A DNA stretch of 64,000 nucleotides from Alteribacillus sp. YIM 98480. Its GTDB lineage: Bacteria > Bacillota > Bacilli > Bacillales > Marinococcaceae. The notes beneath the pieces were generated by a model. It did not search any database. It was given only the letters and a program-made list of their open reading frames with translations, and was not told where the DNA came from. The stretch's first letter is position 1; each line of letters starts with the position of its first letter. Below, in pieces: positions 36,988 through 45,803 of the stretch. The translations under genes and the position numbers were made by a program. The DNA lies in assembly GCF_009765375.1 (NCBI RefSeq), contig NZ_VTOK01000007.1:124001-188000 (forward strand), written 5' to 3'.

Positions 36988-39612
36988 TTGAGCAAGCTGG
37001 TATTAATTGATGGTAATAGTATTGCGTATCGGGCTTTTTTTGCCCTGCCGCTTTTAAATAATGACAAAGGCGTTTACACAAATGCTGTATATGGGTTTAC
37101 AACAATGTTATTAAAAGTGCTTGAAGAAGAGGAGCCAACCCATCTGCTTGTTGCATTTGACGCAGGTAAAACGACCTTTCGTCATGAAACATATGATGAA
37201 TATAAATCTGGACGACAGAAGACTCCTTCTGAGTTATCCGAACAGCTTCCATTGATTCGGGAAATGCTTGATGCTTTTAATATTTCTCATACAGAATTAG
37301 CCAATTATGAAGCAGATGACATTATAGGAACGTTGTCAAAACAAGCAGAAGAAAAAGCTTGGGATATAAAAGTGTATTCAGGTGATAAAGATTTGCTGCA
37401 GCTGGTTTCAGATAAAACCAAGGTAAGTCTTACAAAAAAAGGGATAACAAACGTAGAAACATATGATATTCAAGCTATAGATGAAAGATATGGAATAAAC
37501 CCAAAACAAATAGTGGACATGAAAGGGCTCATGGGTGACAGCTCTGATAATATTCCTGGAGTGCCTGGAATTGGTGAAAAGACCGCTTTAAAATTATTAA
37601 AAGAACACGGATCGGTAGAAGCTGTGCTGGAATCCATTGATCAGATTTCAGGGAAAAAGATGAAAGAACGGCTTGAAGAAAATAAAGAGCAAGCTCTAAT
37701 GAGTAAGGAATTAGCCGTCATTTTTAGAGACGTACCAATACATCTGGAGATTGATACATTAAAGCGTCAAGCCTTAGACACAAAGAAAGTAATAGATCTG
37801 TTTAAAGAATTGGAGTTTCAATCTCTGCTGAGCAAATTTGATGATGTAGAAGAAGAAAAGCAGGAGCTAGAAGATGTGCCTTTCGAAAAAGTTGAAAATA
37901 TCACCGAAGAAATATTTGCTAGCCCTTCTGCTTTAATAGTGGAAGTTCCAAGTGAAAATTACCACCATGCCGATATTTGGGGAATTGCAGTCGTTAACAA
38001 AACAGGCAGATATTATATCCCGCTTGATTCGGCATTATCATCAGAAAGCTTTCATAAATGGGCAGCAGATGACTCAAAAGAAAAATACATGTTTGATACG
38101 AAACGCGGCGTTGTCGCTTTAGGCTGGAAAGGTATTACACTTGCTGGTGTGACACATGATACGCTCATTGCTTCTTACTTAATTGATCCTTCTGTCTCTT
38201 CTCACAATGTTGCCGACATTGCAGCCAGAAAAAACAAACATATCGTTCATTCGGATGATGCTGTATATGGAAAAGGAGCAAAACGAGCAATTCCAGAAGA
38301 AAGTGTCCTTGCCGATCACTTGGCTCGAAAAGGAGAGGCAGTTTTTTCTTTAAAAAGCACATTAGAAGAAGAGTTGAAGAAAAACGAACAATATGACCTT
38401 TTTACAAAATTAGAAATGCCGCTTTCTCTTATTCTTGGCAAAATGGAAACGTCCGGTGTACTAGTAGATAAAGAGCAATTGGAGAAGATGGGAGAAGAAT
38501 TGGATGCAAAGCTTGAGGAATTACAAAAAGAAATTCATGAGCTGGCAGGAACAGAATTTAATATTAATTCTCCAAAACAGTTAGGTCCTGTACTGTTTGA
38601 AAAGCTGAATCTGCCTGTTATCAAAAAAACAAAAACAGGCTATTCTACTTCGGCAGATGTGCTTGAAAAACTTGAAGACCAGCATGAAATTATTCCAAAG
38701 CTTTTGTTGTACAGGCAAGTTGCAAAGTTGAAATCTACTTACATTGAAGGACTGTTGAAAGTAATTCATCCTGACACAAGCAAGATTCATACGATATTTA
38801 ATCAAGCCCTAACACAAACAGGCCGGCTCAGTTCTACCGAGCCGAACTTGCAGAATATCCCCATTAGGCTTGAAGAAGGACGCCGGATTCGCAAAGCATT
38901 TGTCCCGTCGAAAAAAGGGTGGTCCATTTTAGCGGCCGATTATTCTCAAATTGAACTTCGCGTTTTAGCTCATATTGCTGGAGACAAAGGACTGTTAGAA
39001 GCCTTCCAGAAAAACATGGACGTTCACACAAAAACGGCAATGGACGTTTTTCATGTGAAGGAAGAAGACGTTACAGCCAATATGAGACGAACAGCTAAAG
39101 CGGTAAATTTTGGAATCGTTTACGGTATATCAGATTATGGGTTATCGCAAAGTCTTAGTATAACGAGAAAAGAAGCACAAGAATTCATTGACCGGTATCT
39201 ATCCAGTTACCCTAATGTCAAAGAATATATGGAAGAGATAAAAGAAGAAGCTCGGGAAAAAGGCTATGTGACGACCTTGTTAAACCGCCGCCGCTATCTG
39301 CCGGAAATTACAAGCAGAAATTTTAACCGCCGTTCATTTGCAGAACGTACGGCAATGAACACTCCGATTCAGGGAACAGCAGCTGATATTATTAAGCAGG
39401 CGATGGTAGATGTCAGCGCCACATTAGAAAAGGAAAACTTACACAGTCGTTTACTGCTTCAAGTTCACGACGAATTAATTTTTGAAGTGCCCGAAGAAGA
39501 AGTAAAAAAAATGAGAGAGCTCGTACCGAAAGTGATGGAACAAACCATGCAGCTTGATGTTCCTCTTAAAGCTGAGGTTTCTTACGGGCCAACTTGGTAT
39601 GATGCAAAGTAA
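36988..39612 (+). CDS. polA: DNA polymerase I
   Basis: Fills gaps and removes RNA primers during replication and repair. It is 874 residues. The N-terminal 5'-3' exonuclease/FEN domain (1-290) has LIDGNSIAYRAFFA, NYEADDIIGTL and GDSSDNIPGVPGIGEKTA. The middle proofreading-like domain (about 300-470) lacks the catalytic acidic residues, as in other Bacillus Pol I. The polymerase domain (about 480-874) has motif A DYSQIELRVLAHI near residue 650 and motif C LQVHDELIFEVP. The start is TTG 36988 after GAGAGGGGC. It begins the polA-mutM-ytaF-coaE cluster. Confidence 0.97.
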   Translation: MSKLVLIDGNSIAYRAFFALPLLNNDKGVYTNAVYGFTTMLLKVLEEEEPTHLLVAFDAGKTTFRHETYDEYKSGRQKTPSELSEQLPLIREMLDAFNISHTELANYEADDIIGTLSKQAEEKAWDIKVYSGDKDLLQLVSDKTKVSLTKKGITNVETYDIQAIDERYGINPKQIVDMKGLMGDSSDNIPGVPGIGEKTALKLLKEHGSVEAVLESIDQISGKKMKERLEENKEQALMSKELAVIFRDVPIHLEIDTLKRQALDTKKVIDLFKELEFQSLLSKFDDVEEEKQELEDVPFEKVENITEEIFASPSALIVEVPSENYHHADIWGIAVVNKTGRYYIPLDSALSSESFHKWAADDSKEKYMFDTKRGVVALGWKGITLAGVTHDTLIASYLIDPSVSSHNVADIAARKNKHIVHSDDAVYGKGAKRAIPEESVLADHLARKGEAVFSLKSTLEEELKKNEQYDLFTKLEMPLSLILGKMETSGVLVDKEQLEKMGEELDAKLEELQKEIHELAGTEFNINSPKQLGPVLFEKLNLPVIKKTKTGYSTSADVLEKLEDQHEIIPKLLLYRQVAKLKSTYIEGLLKVIHPDTSKIHTIFNQALTQTGRLSSTEPNLQNIPIRLEEGRRIRKAFVPSKKGWSILAADYSQIELRVLAHIAGDKGLLEAFQKNMDVHTKTAMDVFHVKEEDVTANMRRTAKAVNFGIVYGISDYGLSQSLSITRKEAQEFIDRYLSSYPNVKEYMEEIKEEAREKGYVTTLLNRRRYLPEITSRNFNRRSFAERTAMNTPIQGTAADIIKQAMVDVSATLEKENLHSRLLLQVHDELIFEVPEEEVKKMRELVPKVMEQTMQLDVPLKAEVSYGPTWYDAK

Positions 39613-39627
39613 GGAGAGAAAGTGACG

Positions 39628-40476
39628 ATGCCGGAACTTCCGGAAGTGGAGACTGTCAGACGAACATTAACAAAACTAGTTAAAGGGAAAAAAGTAGAAC
39701 AAGTAGAGGTAACATGGCCTAAAATTATAAAAAAGCCAGATGACACAGAAGCGTTTGGTATGCTGCTGCATGGTCAGGAAATTCAGCATATTGGTCGCCG
39801 CGGAAAATTTTTGACGTTTCAGCTTAATGATTATGTGTTAGTTTCCCATTTGAGAATGGAAGGAAAGTATGAGATGGGAGATGGAAGTGCCCCTGATAAA
39901 CATACCCATGTTCGTTTTTTCTTTTCAGACGGAACGGAATTACGATATAAAGATGTAAGGAAATTTGGTACCATGCATTTATTTCCAAAAGGAGAAGAGA
40001 CGAGTGCTCAGCCATTAAGCCAGTTAGGTCCTGAGCCTTTTGAGGATCCAACGTTCACCTCTGACTATTTAAAAGAAACATTCCAATCTACGAGCCGGGA
40101 TGTGAAAACGGTCCTATTAGATCAGCGGGCGGTTGCCGGGCTGGGTAATATTTATGTGGATGAAGCTCTGTTTAAAGCAGGTATACGTCCTGACACAAAA
40201 GCAGCCCTTTTGTCTAACAGTAAAATTGCAGCATTACACGACAAAGTAGTAGAAACAATTCGTAACGCAGTTCTTAAAGGTGGTAGTTCTGTTCGATCTT
40301 ATGTAAATGGGAATGGAGAAATGGGACTGTTTCAATTGGAGTTACATGTTTATGGCCGGCAAGGAGAAGGGTGTACGGTTTGCGGAAGTGAAATTATAAA
40401 AACAGTCGTGGCCGGCAGGGGAACGCATTATTGCTCTTCTTGTCAGCCGGAAATTGTTGCTCTAAAAGGAAAGTAA
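39628..40476 (+). CDS. mutM: Formamidopyrimidine-DNA glycosylase (Fpg)
   Basis: Removes oxidised purines such as 8-oxoguanine from DNA and cuts the abasic site. It is 282 residues. After Met removal the N-terminus PELPEVETVRR supplies catalytic Pro and Glu. The C-terminal zinc finger is CTVCGSEI...CSSCQ (four Cys). The helix-two-turn-helix region has GNIYVDEALF. Start ATG 39628 is required because the catalytic Pro must be residue 2, so an upstream GTG at 39622 would bury it. It follows polA by 15 nt in the same operon. Confidence 0.97.
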   Translation: MPELPEVETVRRTLTKLVKGKKVEQVEVTWPKIIKKPDDTEAFGMLLHGQEIQHIGRRGKFLTFQLNDYVLVSHLRMEGKYEMGDGSAPDKHTHVRFFFSDGTELRYKDVRKFGTMHLFPKGEETSAQPLSQLGPEPFEDPTFTSDYLKETFQSTSRDVKTVLLDQRAVAGLGNIYVDEALFKAGIRPDTKAALLSNSKIAALHDKVVETIRNAVLKGGSSVRSYVNGNGEMGLFQLELHVYGRQGEGCTVCGSEIIKTVVAGRGTHYCSSCQPEIVALKGK

Positions 40477-40536
40477 CACTGAATGGGCCCTTTCCATATA
40501 CTGTCGTAGACGCAGACAGGGAGGAGCCCATCTCCT

Positions 40537-41178
40537 ATGACAGAATTCATTTCTTTAAGTTTGTTGGCATTTGCAGTTAGTGTAGATAGTTTTGGAGCAG
40601 GCTTGGCTTATGGATTACGCGGCTTGGAGCTGCCAGTAAAATCTCTTTTATTTATTGGTTTATGCTCGGGGCTGTCCGTACTAATAGGAGGAACAGCTGC
40701 CTCATTGTTATCAGCGTATGTGCCTCCGGCTGTAACAGAAACGATTGGAGGCGGCATATTAATTCTCATCGGTGTTTGGGCACTGATTCAGGTTATAAAG
40801 GATAACAAAGCTTCTCCGTTAGAGAAAGAAAAACCATCGGATGAAGCGGAGAAAAAAAGAGGAATGTTGTCTCAAATAGTGAGTATTATAAAACAGCCGG
40901 ATCAAGCAGATATGGACCGTTCAGGAAGCATCAGTACAAGAGAAGCTCTGTTTCTCGGGACAGCGCTGTCATTAGATGCCTTTGGCGCTGGAATCGGAGC
41001 ATCACTGCTTGGTTTGTCCCCTTTTTTATTAGCTGGAGCTGTCGCTTTCATGTGTTCATTGTTTTTAGCAGGCGGAATGAAAGGCGGTAAGAAGCTGGCA
41101 GCCTTTGAAATAGTACAAAAATTATCGTTTGTACCAGGCGTACTTCTTATTTGCCTGGGATTATGGAACTTACATTAG
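40537..41178 (+). CDS. ytaF: Sporulation-associated membrane protein YtaF
   Basis: A 213-residue integral membrane protein of the YtaF group, related to the MntP manganese exporter fold. Two similar halves each carry an acidic Asp-containing motif in a membrane helix: AVSVDSFGAGLAYG (about 13-26) and ALSLDAFGAGIGAS (about 142-155). A charged cytoplasmic loop separates them (about 85-130). In B. subtilis it is expressed during sporulation. The repeated Asp motif suggests a divalent-cation transport role, which is inference. Position between mutM and coaE is conserved. Confidence 0.92.
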   Translation: MTEFISLSLLAFAVSVDSFGAGLAYGLRGLELPVKSLLFIGLCSGLSVLIGGTAASLLSAYVPPAVTETIGGGILILIGVWALIQVIKDNKASPLEKEKPSDEAEKKRGMLSQIVSIIKQPDQADMDRSGSISTREALFLGTALSLDAFGAGIGASLLGLSPFLLAGAVAFMCSLFLAGGMKGGKKLAAFEIVQKLSFVPGVLLICLGLWNLH

Positions 41179-41248
41179 AGAGAATGGAAGAGAGCTTGTC
41201 ATACAGGCTCTTCTTTCTTCATTAGCTGTGCAAAGAGGAGAGATGGCA

Positions 41249-41842
41249 ATGATTATTGGTTTAACAGGCGGTATTGCCAGTGGGAAAAGTTTAATAGCTG
41301 ATCAATTTCGAAAACATAGTATTCCTGTCATAGATGCAGATGAAATTGCTAGAGAGGTAGTAGAACCAGGTGAAACTGCCTATGAAAAGGTGCTGGAACA
41401 GTTTGGAACACAGATCCTTGAGCATGATGGAACGATTGCTAGAAAAAAATTAGGTCAAGCCATTTTTGGTGATGACTCCAAGCGCCAGATATTAAACCAG
41501 ATTATGCATCCAGCGATTAGGCAGCGTATGATTGAAAAGAAAAAAAGATATCAGGAAGAAGGCTGTAAAAACATTGTGTTTGATCTTCCTTTGCTGATTG
41601 AAAATAATCTTCAATTCATGGTTGATAAAGTACTGCTTGTATATGTAGATGACACGACACAGAAGAAAAGATTAATGGAAAGAGATCAAGAGGGAGAAGA
41701 AGATGCGAACAACCGGATTGCTTCCCAAATGCCGTTAAAGGAGAAAAAGCAATTCGCAGATGCAATTATTGATAATAATGATACAAGAGAATCGTCCCTT
41801 ACACAGCTTGAAAACATATTACAAGATTGGAATATCACATGA
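41249..41842 (+). CDS. coaE: Dephospho-CoA kinase
   Basis: Phosphorylates dephospho-CoA in the last step of coenzyme A synthesis. It is 197 residues. The P-loop GGIASGKS is at residues 7-14 and DADEIAREV follows. The CoA-binding/lid region includes FDLPLLIEN and RIASQMPL. ATG 41249 is chosen because GAGGAG sits 8 nt upstream. ATG 41243 is too close, and the frame back to 41129 overlaps ytaF in another phase. It is the last gene of the polA cluster, with a terminator just after its stop. Confidence 0.95.
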   Translation: MIIGLTGGIASGKSLIADQFRKHSIPVIDADEIAREVVEPGETAYEKVLEQFGTQILEHDGTIARKKLGQAIFGDDSKRQILNQIMHPAIRQRMIEKKKRYQEEGCKNIVFDLPLLIENNLQFMVDKVLLVYVDDTTQKKRLMERDQEGEEDANNRIASQMPLKEKKQFADAIIDNNDTRESSLTQLENILQDWNIT

Positions 41843-41849
41843 AAAATGA

Positions 41850-41889
41850 GGCTCTGGTTCGGTCTACATACCGTCCGGAGCCTTTTTTT
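41850..41889 (+). terminator. Terminator after coaE
   Basis: GGCTCTGG...CGG pairs with CCGTCCGGAGCC (imperfect), followed by TTTTTTT. The T tract abuts a family-1 repeat. Confidence 0.8.
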
Positions 41890-42051
41890 AAAAGGTAAGA
41901 AATGATAAATATGTGGCGTTTTACATGTCTAGCGCAAGCACCTACTCGCTCGAGATTCCTTCGGTTCGTCAATGGAAAGCAAAGATCAGCTTTCCATATG
42001 CCGCCCCTCCAGGACTTGTCGCTCGTGAGCAAGGCGCTTACGCTTTTCTTA
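41890..42051 (+). repeat. Dispersed intergenic repeat, family 1, copy C
   Basis: AAAAGGTAAGAAATGATAAA starts at the coaE terminator T tract. It continues TGGCGTTTTACATGTCTAGC and CCTACTCGCTCGAGAT. It ends GGCGCTTACGCTTTTCTTA. The middle contains a small hairpin (GGAAAGC...GCTTTCC, about 41973-41996). It shares the CTACTCGCTCGAGAT variant with the partial unit at 34567-34626. Confidence 0.8.
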
Positions 42052-42121
42052 TTAATAATGTGTTAGGGCGATTGAGGTTTTCGAAAAAAATTTTAAAATA
42101 AATAGTACCAAAATGCATTAA

Positions 42122-42165
42122 TGTGATATACTAATTTTATAAAAGGGATTAATTAGTATATCATA
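42122..42165. promoter_or_regulatory. gapB operator: inverted pair of CcpN-type boxes
   Basis: A perfect 13-bp inverted repeat, TGATATACTAATT (42124-42136) with AATTAGTATATCA (42151-42163). Each arm fits the CcpN recognition pattern TRTGHYATAYW as I recall it: TGTGATATACT at 42122-42132 on the plus strand, and TATGATATACT at 42155-42165 on the minus strand. CcpN represses gapB and pckA under glycolytic conditions in B. subtilis. A promoter must overlap, but a clear -35/-10 pair could not be fixed. Confidence 0.75.
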
Positions 42166-42187
42166 AATTGCAGGGAGGCTCTTCTGT

Positions 42188-43216
42188 ATGAAAGCAAAAG
42201 TAGCAGTAAACGGATTTGGGCGGATTGGCCGGATGGTATTCCGAAAAGCGCTGACGGATGATTCTTTGGATGTTGTTGCGGTGAATGCCAGCTATCCTGC
42301 CGAAACATTAGCTCATCTTTTAAAATACGATTCCATTCATGGTGTATTTGATAAAGAAGTGGAAGGAAAAGATGATGCCCTTTATGTAGACGGAAAAAAA
42401 ATACATCTGCTTAGTGATCGTGATCCAAAAAACCTTCCCTGGAAAGATTTGGATGTAGATGTAGTGATAGAGGCAACCGGAAAATTTAAAACAAAAGAAA
42501 AAGCATCTCTTCATATAGAAGCGGGAGCAAAAAAAGTAGTAATTACTGCCCCGGGAAAAAATGAAGACGTTACAATTGTTATGGGGGTTAACGAGGAAGA
42601 TTATAATCCGTCCGACCACCATATTATTTCAAACGCTTCATGTACAACAAATTGTCTTGCTCCAGTAGTAAAAGTGCTCGATCGTTCGTTTGGAATTGAA
42701 AGCGGTTTGATGACAACGGTTCATTCTTACACGAACGACCAGAAAAACATTGATAACCCTCATAAAGATTTAAGGAGGGCAAGAGCATGCGGTCAATCTA
42801 TTATTCCGACATCCACTGGAGCAGCCAAAGCAATTTCAAAAGTTCTTCCTAATCTCGATGGTAAAATGAACGGCATGGCATTAAGAGTTCCTACTCCAAA
42901 TGTATCACTTGTAGACCTTGTGATAGATACGGAAAAAGAAGTCACGGCAGAAAGCATTAACCAAGCATTGAAAAATGCAGCTCAAACGGATTTAAAAGGA
43001 ATTTTGGCATACACAGACGATCCATTGGTATCTGTTGACTTTAACGGAAACGAAAATTCTTCTATCATTGATGGCTTATCTACCATGGTAATGAACGATC
43101 GACAAGCGAAAATTCTTGCTTGGTATGATAATGAGTGGGGTTATTCATGCCGAGTAGTTGATTTAGTACGTTATGTGGGGAAACAAATACACAAAAAATC
43201 AATGGTGAGTGCGTAA
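42188..43216 (+). CDS. gapB: Glyceraldehyde-3-phosphate dehydrogenase, gluconeogenic (GapB type)
   Basis: Interconverts glyceraldehyde 3-phosphate and 1,3-bisphosphoglycerate. GapB enzymes run towards gluconeogenesis and prefer NADP. It is 342 residues. The Rossmann start VNGFGRIGRM is at about 8-17. The catalytic Cys152 is in NASCTTNCLAP, and the catalytic His is in TVHSYTNDQ. GapB assignment comes from the position after coaE, as in B. subtilis, and from the CcpN-type operator upstream. In B. subtilis speD follows, but here no speD is present. The ribosome binding site AGGGAGG precedes the ATG. Confidence 0.93.
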   Translation: MKAKVAVNGFGRIGRMVFRKALTDDSLDVVAVNASYPAETLAHLLKYDSIHGVFDKEVEGKDDALYVDGKKIHLLSDRDPKNLPWKDLDVDVVIEATGKFKTKEKASLHIEAGAKKVVITAPGKNEDVTIVMGVNEEDYNPSDHHIISNASCTTNCLAPVVKVLDRSFGIESGLMTTVHSYTNDQKNIDNPHKDLRRARACGQSIIPTSTGAAKAISKVLPNLDGKMNGMALRVPTPNVSLVDLVIDTEKEVTAESINQALKNAAQTDLKGILAYTDDPLVSVDFNGNENSSIIDGLSTMVMNDRQAKILAWYDNEWGYSCRVVDLVRYVGKQIHKKSMVSA

Positions 43217-43241
43217 TTCAATATGATGATGTAATATTTTT

Positions 43242-43270
43242 AACCCGGCCGATTATAAGCCGGGTTTTTC
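43242..43270 (+). terminator. Terminator after gapB
   Basis: A perfect 8-bp stem, AACCCGGC with GCCGGGTT, is followed by TTTC. Confidence 0.9.
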
Positions 43271-43576
43271 TAATGCTTTAGGAAACGTTCAACTTATTAA
43301 AGGCTAGAGTAATTACATAATTTGAACTAGGCAGCGAACACGAGTAATTTTACAGTACTGACCTGCTCGAGAGAAAAGAAAATAAATCACGATGTTTTGT
43401 TTAAGTCAACGCTATACATTCTGCTTATGCATGTGCTTTTCTTAGGAGATAAATATCCACCTTTCCAAGAGGTTATCGAAAATGGTATGATAGAAAATAT
43501 ATAACATGAGAGCGTAAAAGCCGGCTTCTAAGTCGCGGTTTTTTGTACGTTAAGAAAGTTACCTTTGCTAAAGGAA

Positions 43577-43664
43577 TAAAGTATAAGTAATAACTAAGGC
43601 TTTTAGTAAAAGTTCCTTTACCTGGGCTTTTCCTTTATTCATGGCAGCAAGCCACGTTTTTCTA
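43577..43664. repeat. Dispersed hairpin repeat, family 3, copy 2
   Basis: ATAAAGTATAAGTAATAACT, then AAGGCTTTTAG, open the element, and GGCAGCAAGCCACGTTTTTCTAAT closes it. Both ends match the copies at 58340-58404 and 21036-21214. Confidence 0.6.
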
Positions 43665-43760
43665 ATACTGTTACGAAAGGTATAATAAAACAGGATAAGA
43701 AAAATGATGGCATTCACAAACAGGACGTACGCTGCACCGCTGCACCATACGTGGTGTTTT

Positions 43761-43800
43761 CAGGGGGGCCTTTAAAAGGCGGCAAGCCGAGTTTTCTAAT
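43761..43800. repeat. G-rich repeat end shared with 63756-63797
   Basis: CAGGGGGGCC-TTTAAAAGGCGG-CAAGCCGAGTTTTCTAAT matches 63756-63797 with a few differences. The right half also appears as a reverse complement near 7722-7745. The GCCTTTTAAAGGC core is palindromic. Confidence 0.6.
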
Positions 43801-43814
43801 GGAGATGATATAAA

Positions 43815-44279
43815 ATGCTTTGTCCTGCATGCCACTCTGATGCAACAAGAGTTTTGGATTCAAGACCAAGCAATGAAGGAAAATCTATTCGGCGTCGTCG
43901 GGAATGTGATGCTTGTCACCATCGTTTTACTACGTTTGAGATCGTAGAAGAGATTCCTCTGATTGTCGTAAAAAAAGAAGGAACCAGAGAAGAGTTCAGC
44001 AAAGAAAAAATATTGCGCGGTTTAATTCGAGCATGCGAAAAAAGACCAGTACCATTAGAAAAATTGGAAGAAATTGTAAATGACGTTGAACAACAACTGC
44101 GCAGTGACGGAAAATCAGAAATAAAAAGCGAAGACATAGGTGAAATGGTGATGGAGCGGCTTGCTTCGGTAGATGATGTTGCTTACGTGCGATTTGCCTC
44201 TGTATATCGCCAATTTAAAGATATAAATGTATTTATCAATGAATTAAAAGATCTTATTAGTAAGGATAATGAAAAGTAG
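43815..44279 (+). CDS. nrdR: Transcriptional repressor NrdR
   Basis: A 154-residue zinc/ATP-cone repressor of ribonucleotide reductase genes. The N-terminal zinc ribbon uses Cys3, Cys6 and a second CDAC pair (about 31-34). The ATP-cone domain (about 49-139) senses ATP/dATP and contains [33 protein letters not shown] is diagnostic. The gene precedes dnaB-dnaI, as in B. subtilis, and has its own terminator. The upstream ribosome binding site is GGAG, 8 nt before the ATG. Confidence 0.97.
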   Translation: MLCPACHSDATRVLDSRPSNEGKSIRRRRECDACHHRFTTFEIVEEIPLIVVKKEGTREEFSKEKILRGLIRACEKRPVPLEKLEEIVNDVEQQLRSDGKSEIKSEDIGEMVMERLASVDDVAYVRFASVYRQFKDINVFINELKDLISKDNEK

Positions 44280-44282
44280 CAG

Positions 44283-44314
44283 GAGCTTATGGAAAAGAAC
44301 CTAAGCTCTTTTTT
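44283..44314 (+). terminator. Terminator after nrdR
   Basis: GAGCTTA pairs with TAAGCTC, followed by TTTTTT. It lies 4 nt after the stop. Confidence 0.85.
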
Positions 44315-44370
44315 CCACGTTTTTACTATTATAAGAAAAGCTTTAGGTAATTTTGGAGAGGGGGGGCGCT

Positions 44371-45792
44371 ATGTCACTTCATTGGACGGAACTGCTGCCA
44401 ATTGATCGTTATGCTGTGCGTACGGCAGATCAGCTTGGAAACAGAGAACATAAAACCCTGCAGCTGTTGTATCAGCCTTTAACAGGAACAACAGCTATTT
44501 CTTTGTATAATATGTTATGGAGCAAGCTGGAAAAAGATTGTTTTTGGAGCGGGGAAGCAACACATCACGAATTAATGGCAATGCTGAACCTGCCGCTGGA
44601 TGATATTTATGATGCAAGACGTATTTTGGAAGGGATCGGCTTAATGAAGACGTTTCGCCGGCAGGAAGAAAAGTCGACATTTTTTATATATGAATTACAG
44701 CCTCCAATGACTCCTGCCCAATTTTTTCAAAATGATGTACTGAGTGTTTTTTTGTATAATAAACTTGGAAAAGATCGATACATTCAACTGCGCAGCCGGT
44801 TTTTGATCGAAGCAGTGGATACGCGGGCTTATTCTGAAGTGACAGCTGCATTTAACGATGTTTTTTCATCACTACAATACTCAGAAATAAATCCACGCAG
44901 CAATCTAGCAAATGTTGAAGAAGATAAAGAATTAGAAGGAGACTATCACGAGCAGCACATCTTTTTTAATGAAAGTGCCTTCGACTTTGATCTATTAAAA
45001 GCTGATCTTCCCGTGTTTATTAATGGGGATAAACTATTAAATGAACCAATTAAATCAGTTATCCGGCGTCTAGCTTTTGTATATAGGCTTGACCCTTTAG
45101 AAATGAGCAGAATCGTTCAGCAATCTCTTTCTAATGATGACTCGATAGATGAAGCAGAGCTTCGCCGAAAAGTGCAGGACTGGTATCGGTTTGAATATGG
45201 CAGTGAACCGCCGGCATTGGGCTTGCGTACACAGCCAGCCCAACACCGGACAATGTCAGAAAAAGAACCTGTTACAGAAAAGGAGAAAATGATTCTTTTT
45301 TATGAACAAACTTCTCCATTAGCATTTTTAGAAAGTATATCGGATGGAGCAAAGGTACCGCTTTCAGATGTGAAGCTGGTTGAGTCATTGATATTTGATT
45401 ATCAGCTTCAACCTGGTGTAGTAAATGTATTACTAGACTATGTTTTAAAAACGAATAACATGAAGCTCAATCAAAATCTTGTTCAAAAAATAGCCGGGCA
45501 TTGGTCACGAAAACATATTCAAACGGTTAAAGAAGCCATGGATCTAGCTAAAAAAGAATACCAGACGAGAAAGCAGAGACTGCCTGCAGGCGGTGGAGAA
45601 AAGAATGCAGCAGGACAAGCACGCTCTTATCGTCCGTATGTACGAAAAGATAAGCTCCCAAAATGGCTCGAAAATGGGCCGCAAACAGCAGACAATCCTG
45701 AAAAAGAAGGATTAAATGACTCCAATCTTAAAGAACAAAAACAGCAGTTTGAGGAAATGCTGAGACTGCGTAAAAGCAGCCGGCAAAAATGA
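44371..45792 (+). CDS. dnaB: Replication initiation and membrane attachment protein DnaB
   Basis: A Gram-positive primosome protein that helps load the replicative helicase at the origin with DnaD and DnaI. It is not the E. coli DnaB helicase. It is 473 residues. There is an N-terminal DnaD/DnaB winged-helix region (about 1-120) and a DnaD-like tail domain (about 310-410, with SLIFDYQLQPGVVNVLLDYVL). The extreme C-terminus is charged. It begins at ATG 44371 after GAGAGGGGGGG. An in-frame start at 44353 would lie before that ribosome binding site. dnaI follows 11 nt later, so they are one operon. Confidence 0.95.
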   Translation: MSLHWTELLPIDRYAVRTADQLGNREHKTLQLLYQPLTGTTAISLYNMLWSKLEKDCFWSGEATHHELMAMLNLPLDDIYDARRILEGIGLMKTFRRQEEKSTFFIYELQPPMTPAQFFQNDVLSVFLYNKLGKDRYIQLRSRFLIEAVDTRAYSEVTAAFNDVFSSLQYSEINPRSNLANVEEDKELEGDYHEQHIFFNESAFDFDLLKADLPVFINGDKLLNEPIKSVIRRLAFVYRLDPLEMSRIVQQSLSNDDSIDEAELRRKVQDWYRFEYGSEPPALGLRTQPAQHRTMSEKEPVTEKEKMILFYEQTSPLAFLESISDGAKVPLSDVKLVESLIFDYQLQPGVVNVLLDYVLKTNNMKLNQNLVQKIAGHWSRKHIQTVKEAMDLAKKEYQTRKQRLPAGGGEKNAAGQARSYRPYVRKDKLPKWLENGPQTADNPEKEGLNDSNLKEQKQQFEEMLRLRKSSRQK

Positions 45793-45803
45793 GGTGACCT
45801 AAT

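Larger units (their letters stand above)
43217..43814. other. Repeat-rich non-coding region between gapB and nrdR
   Basis: 598 nt. After the gapB terminator come a family-3 repeat (43577-43664) and a G-rich hairpin-like repeat end (43761-43800) similar to 63756-63797. The gene speD, found here in B. subtilis, is not recognisable in any frame, nor is a remnant. Confidence 0.6.

Noticed and set aside
41913-42101. 62-codon frame downstream of coaE
   Set aside because: It lies inside repeat copy C and reflects the repeat, not a gene.
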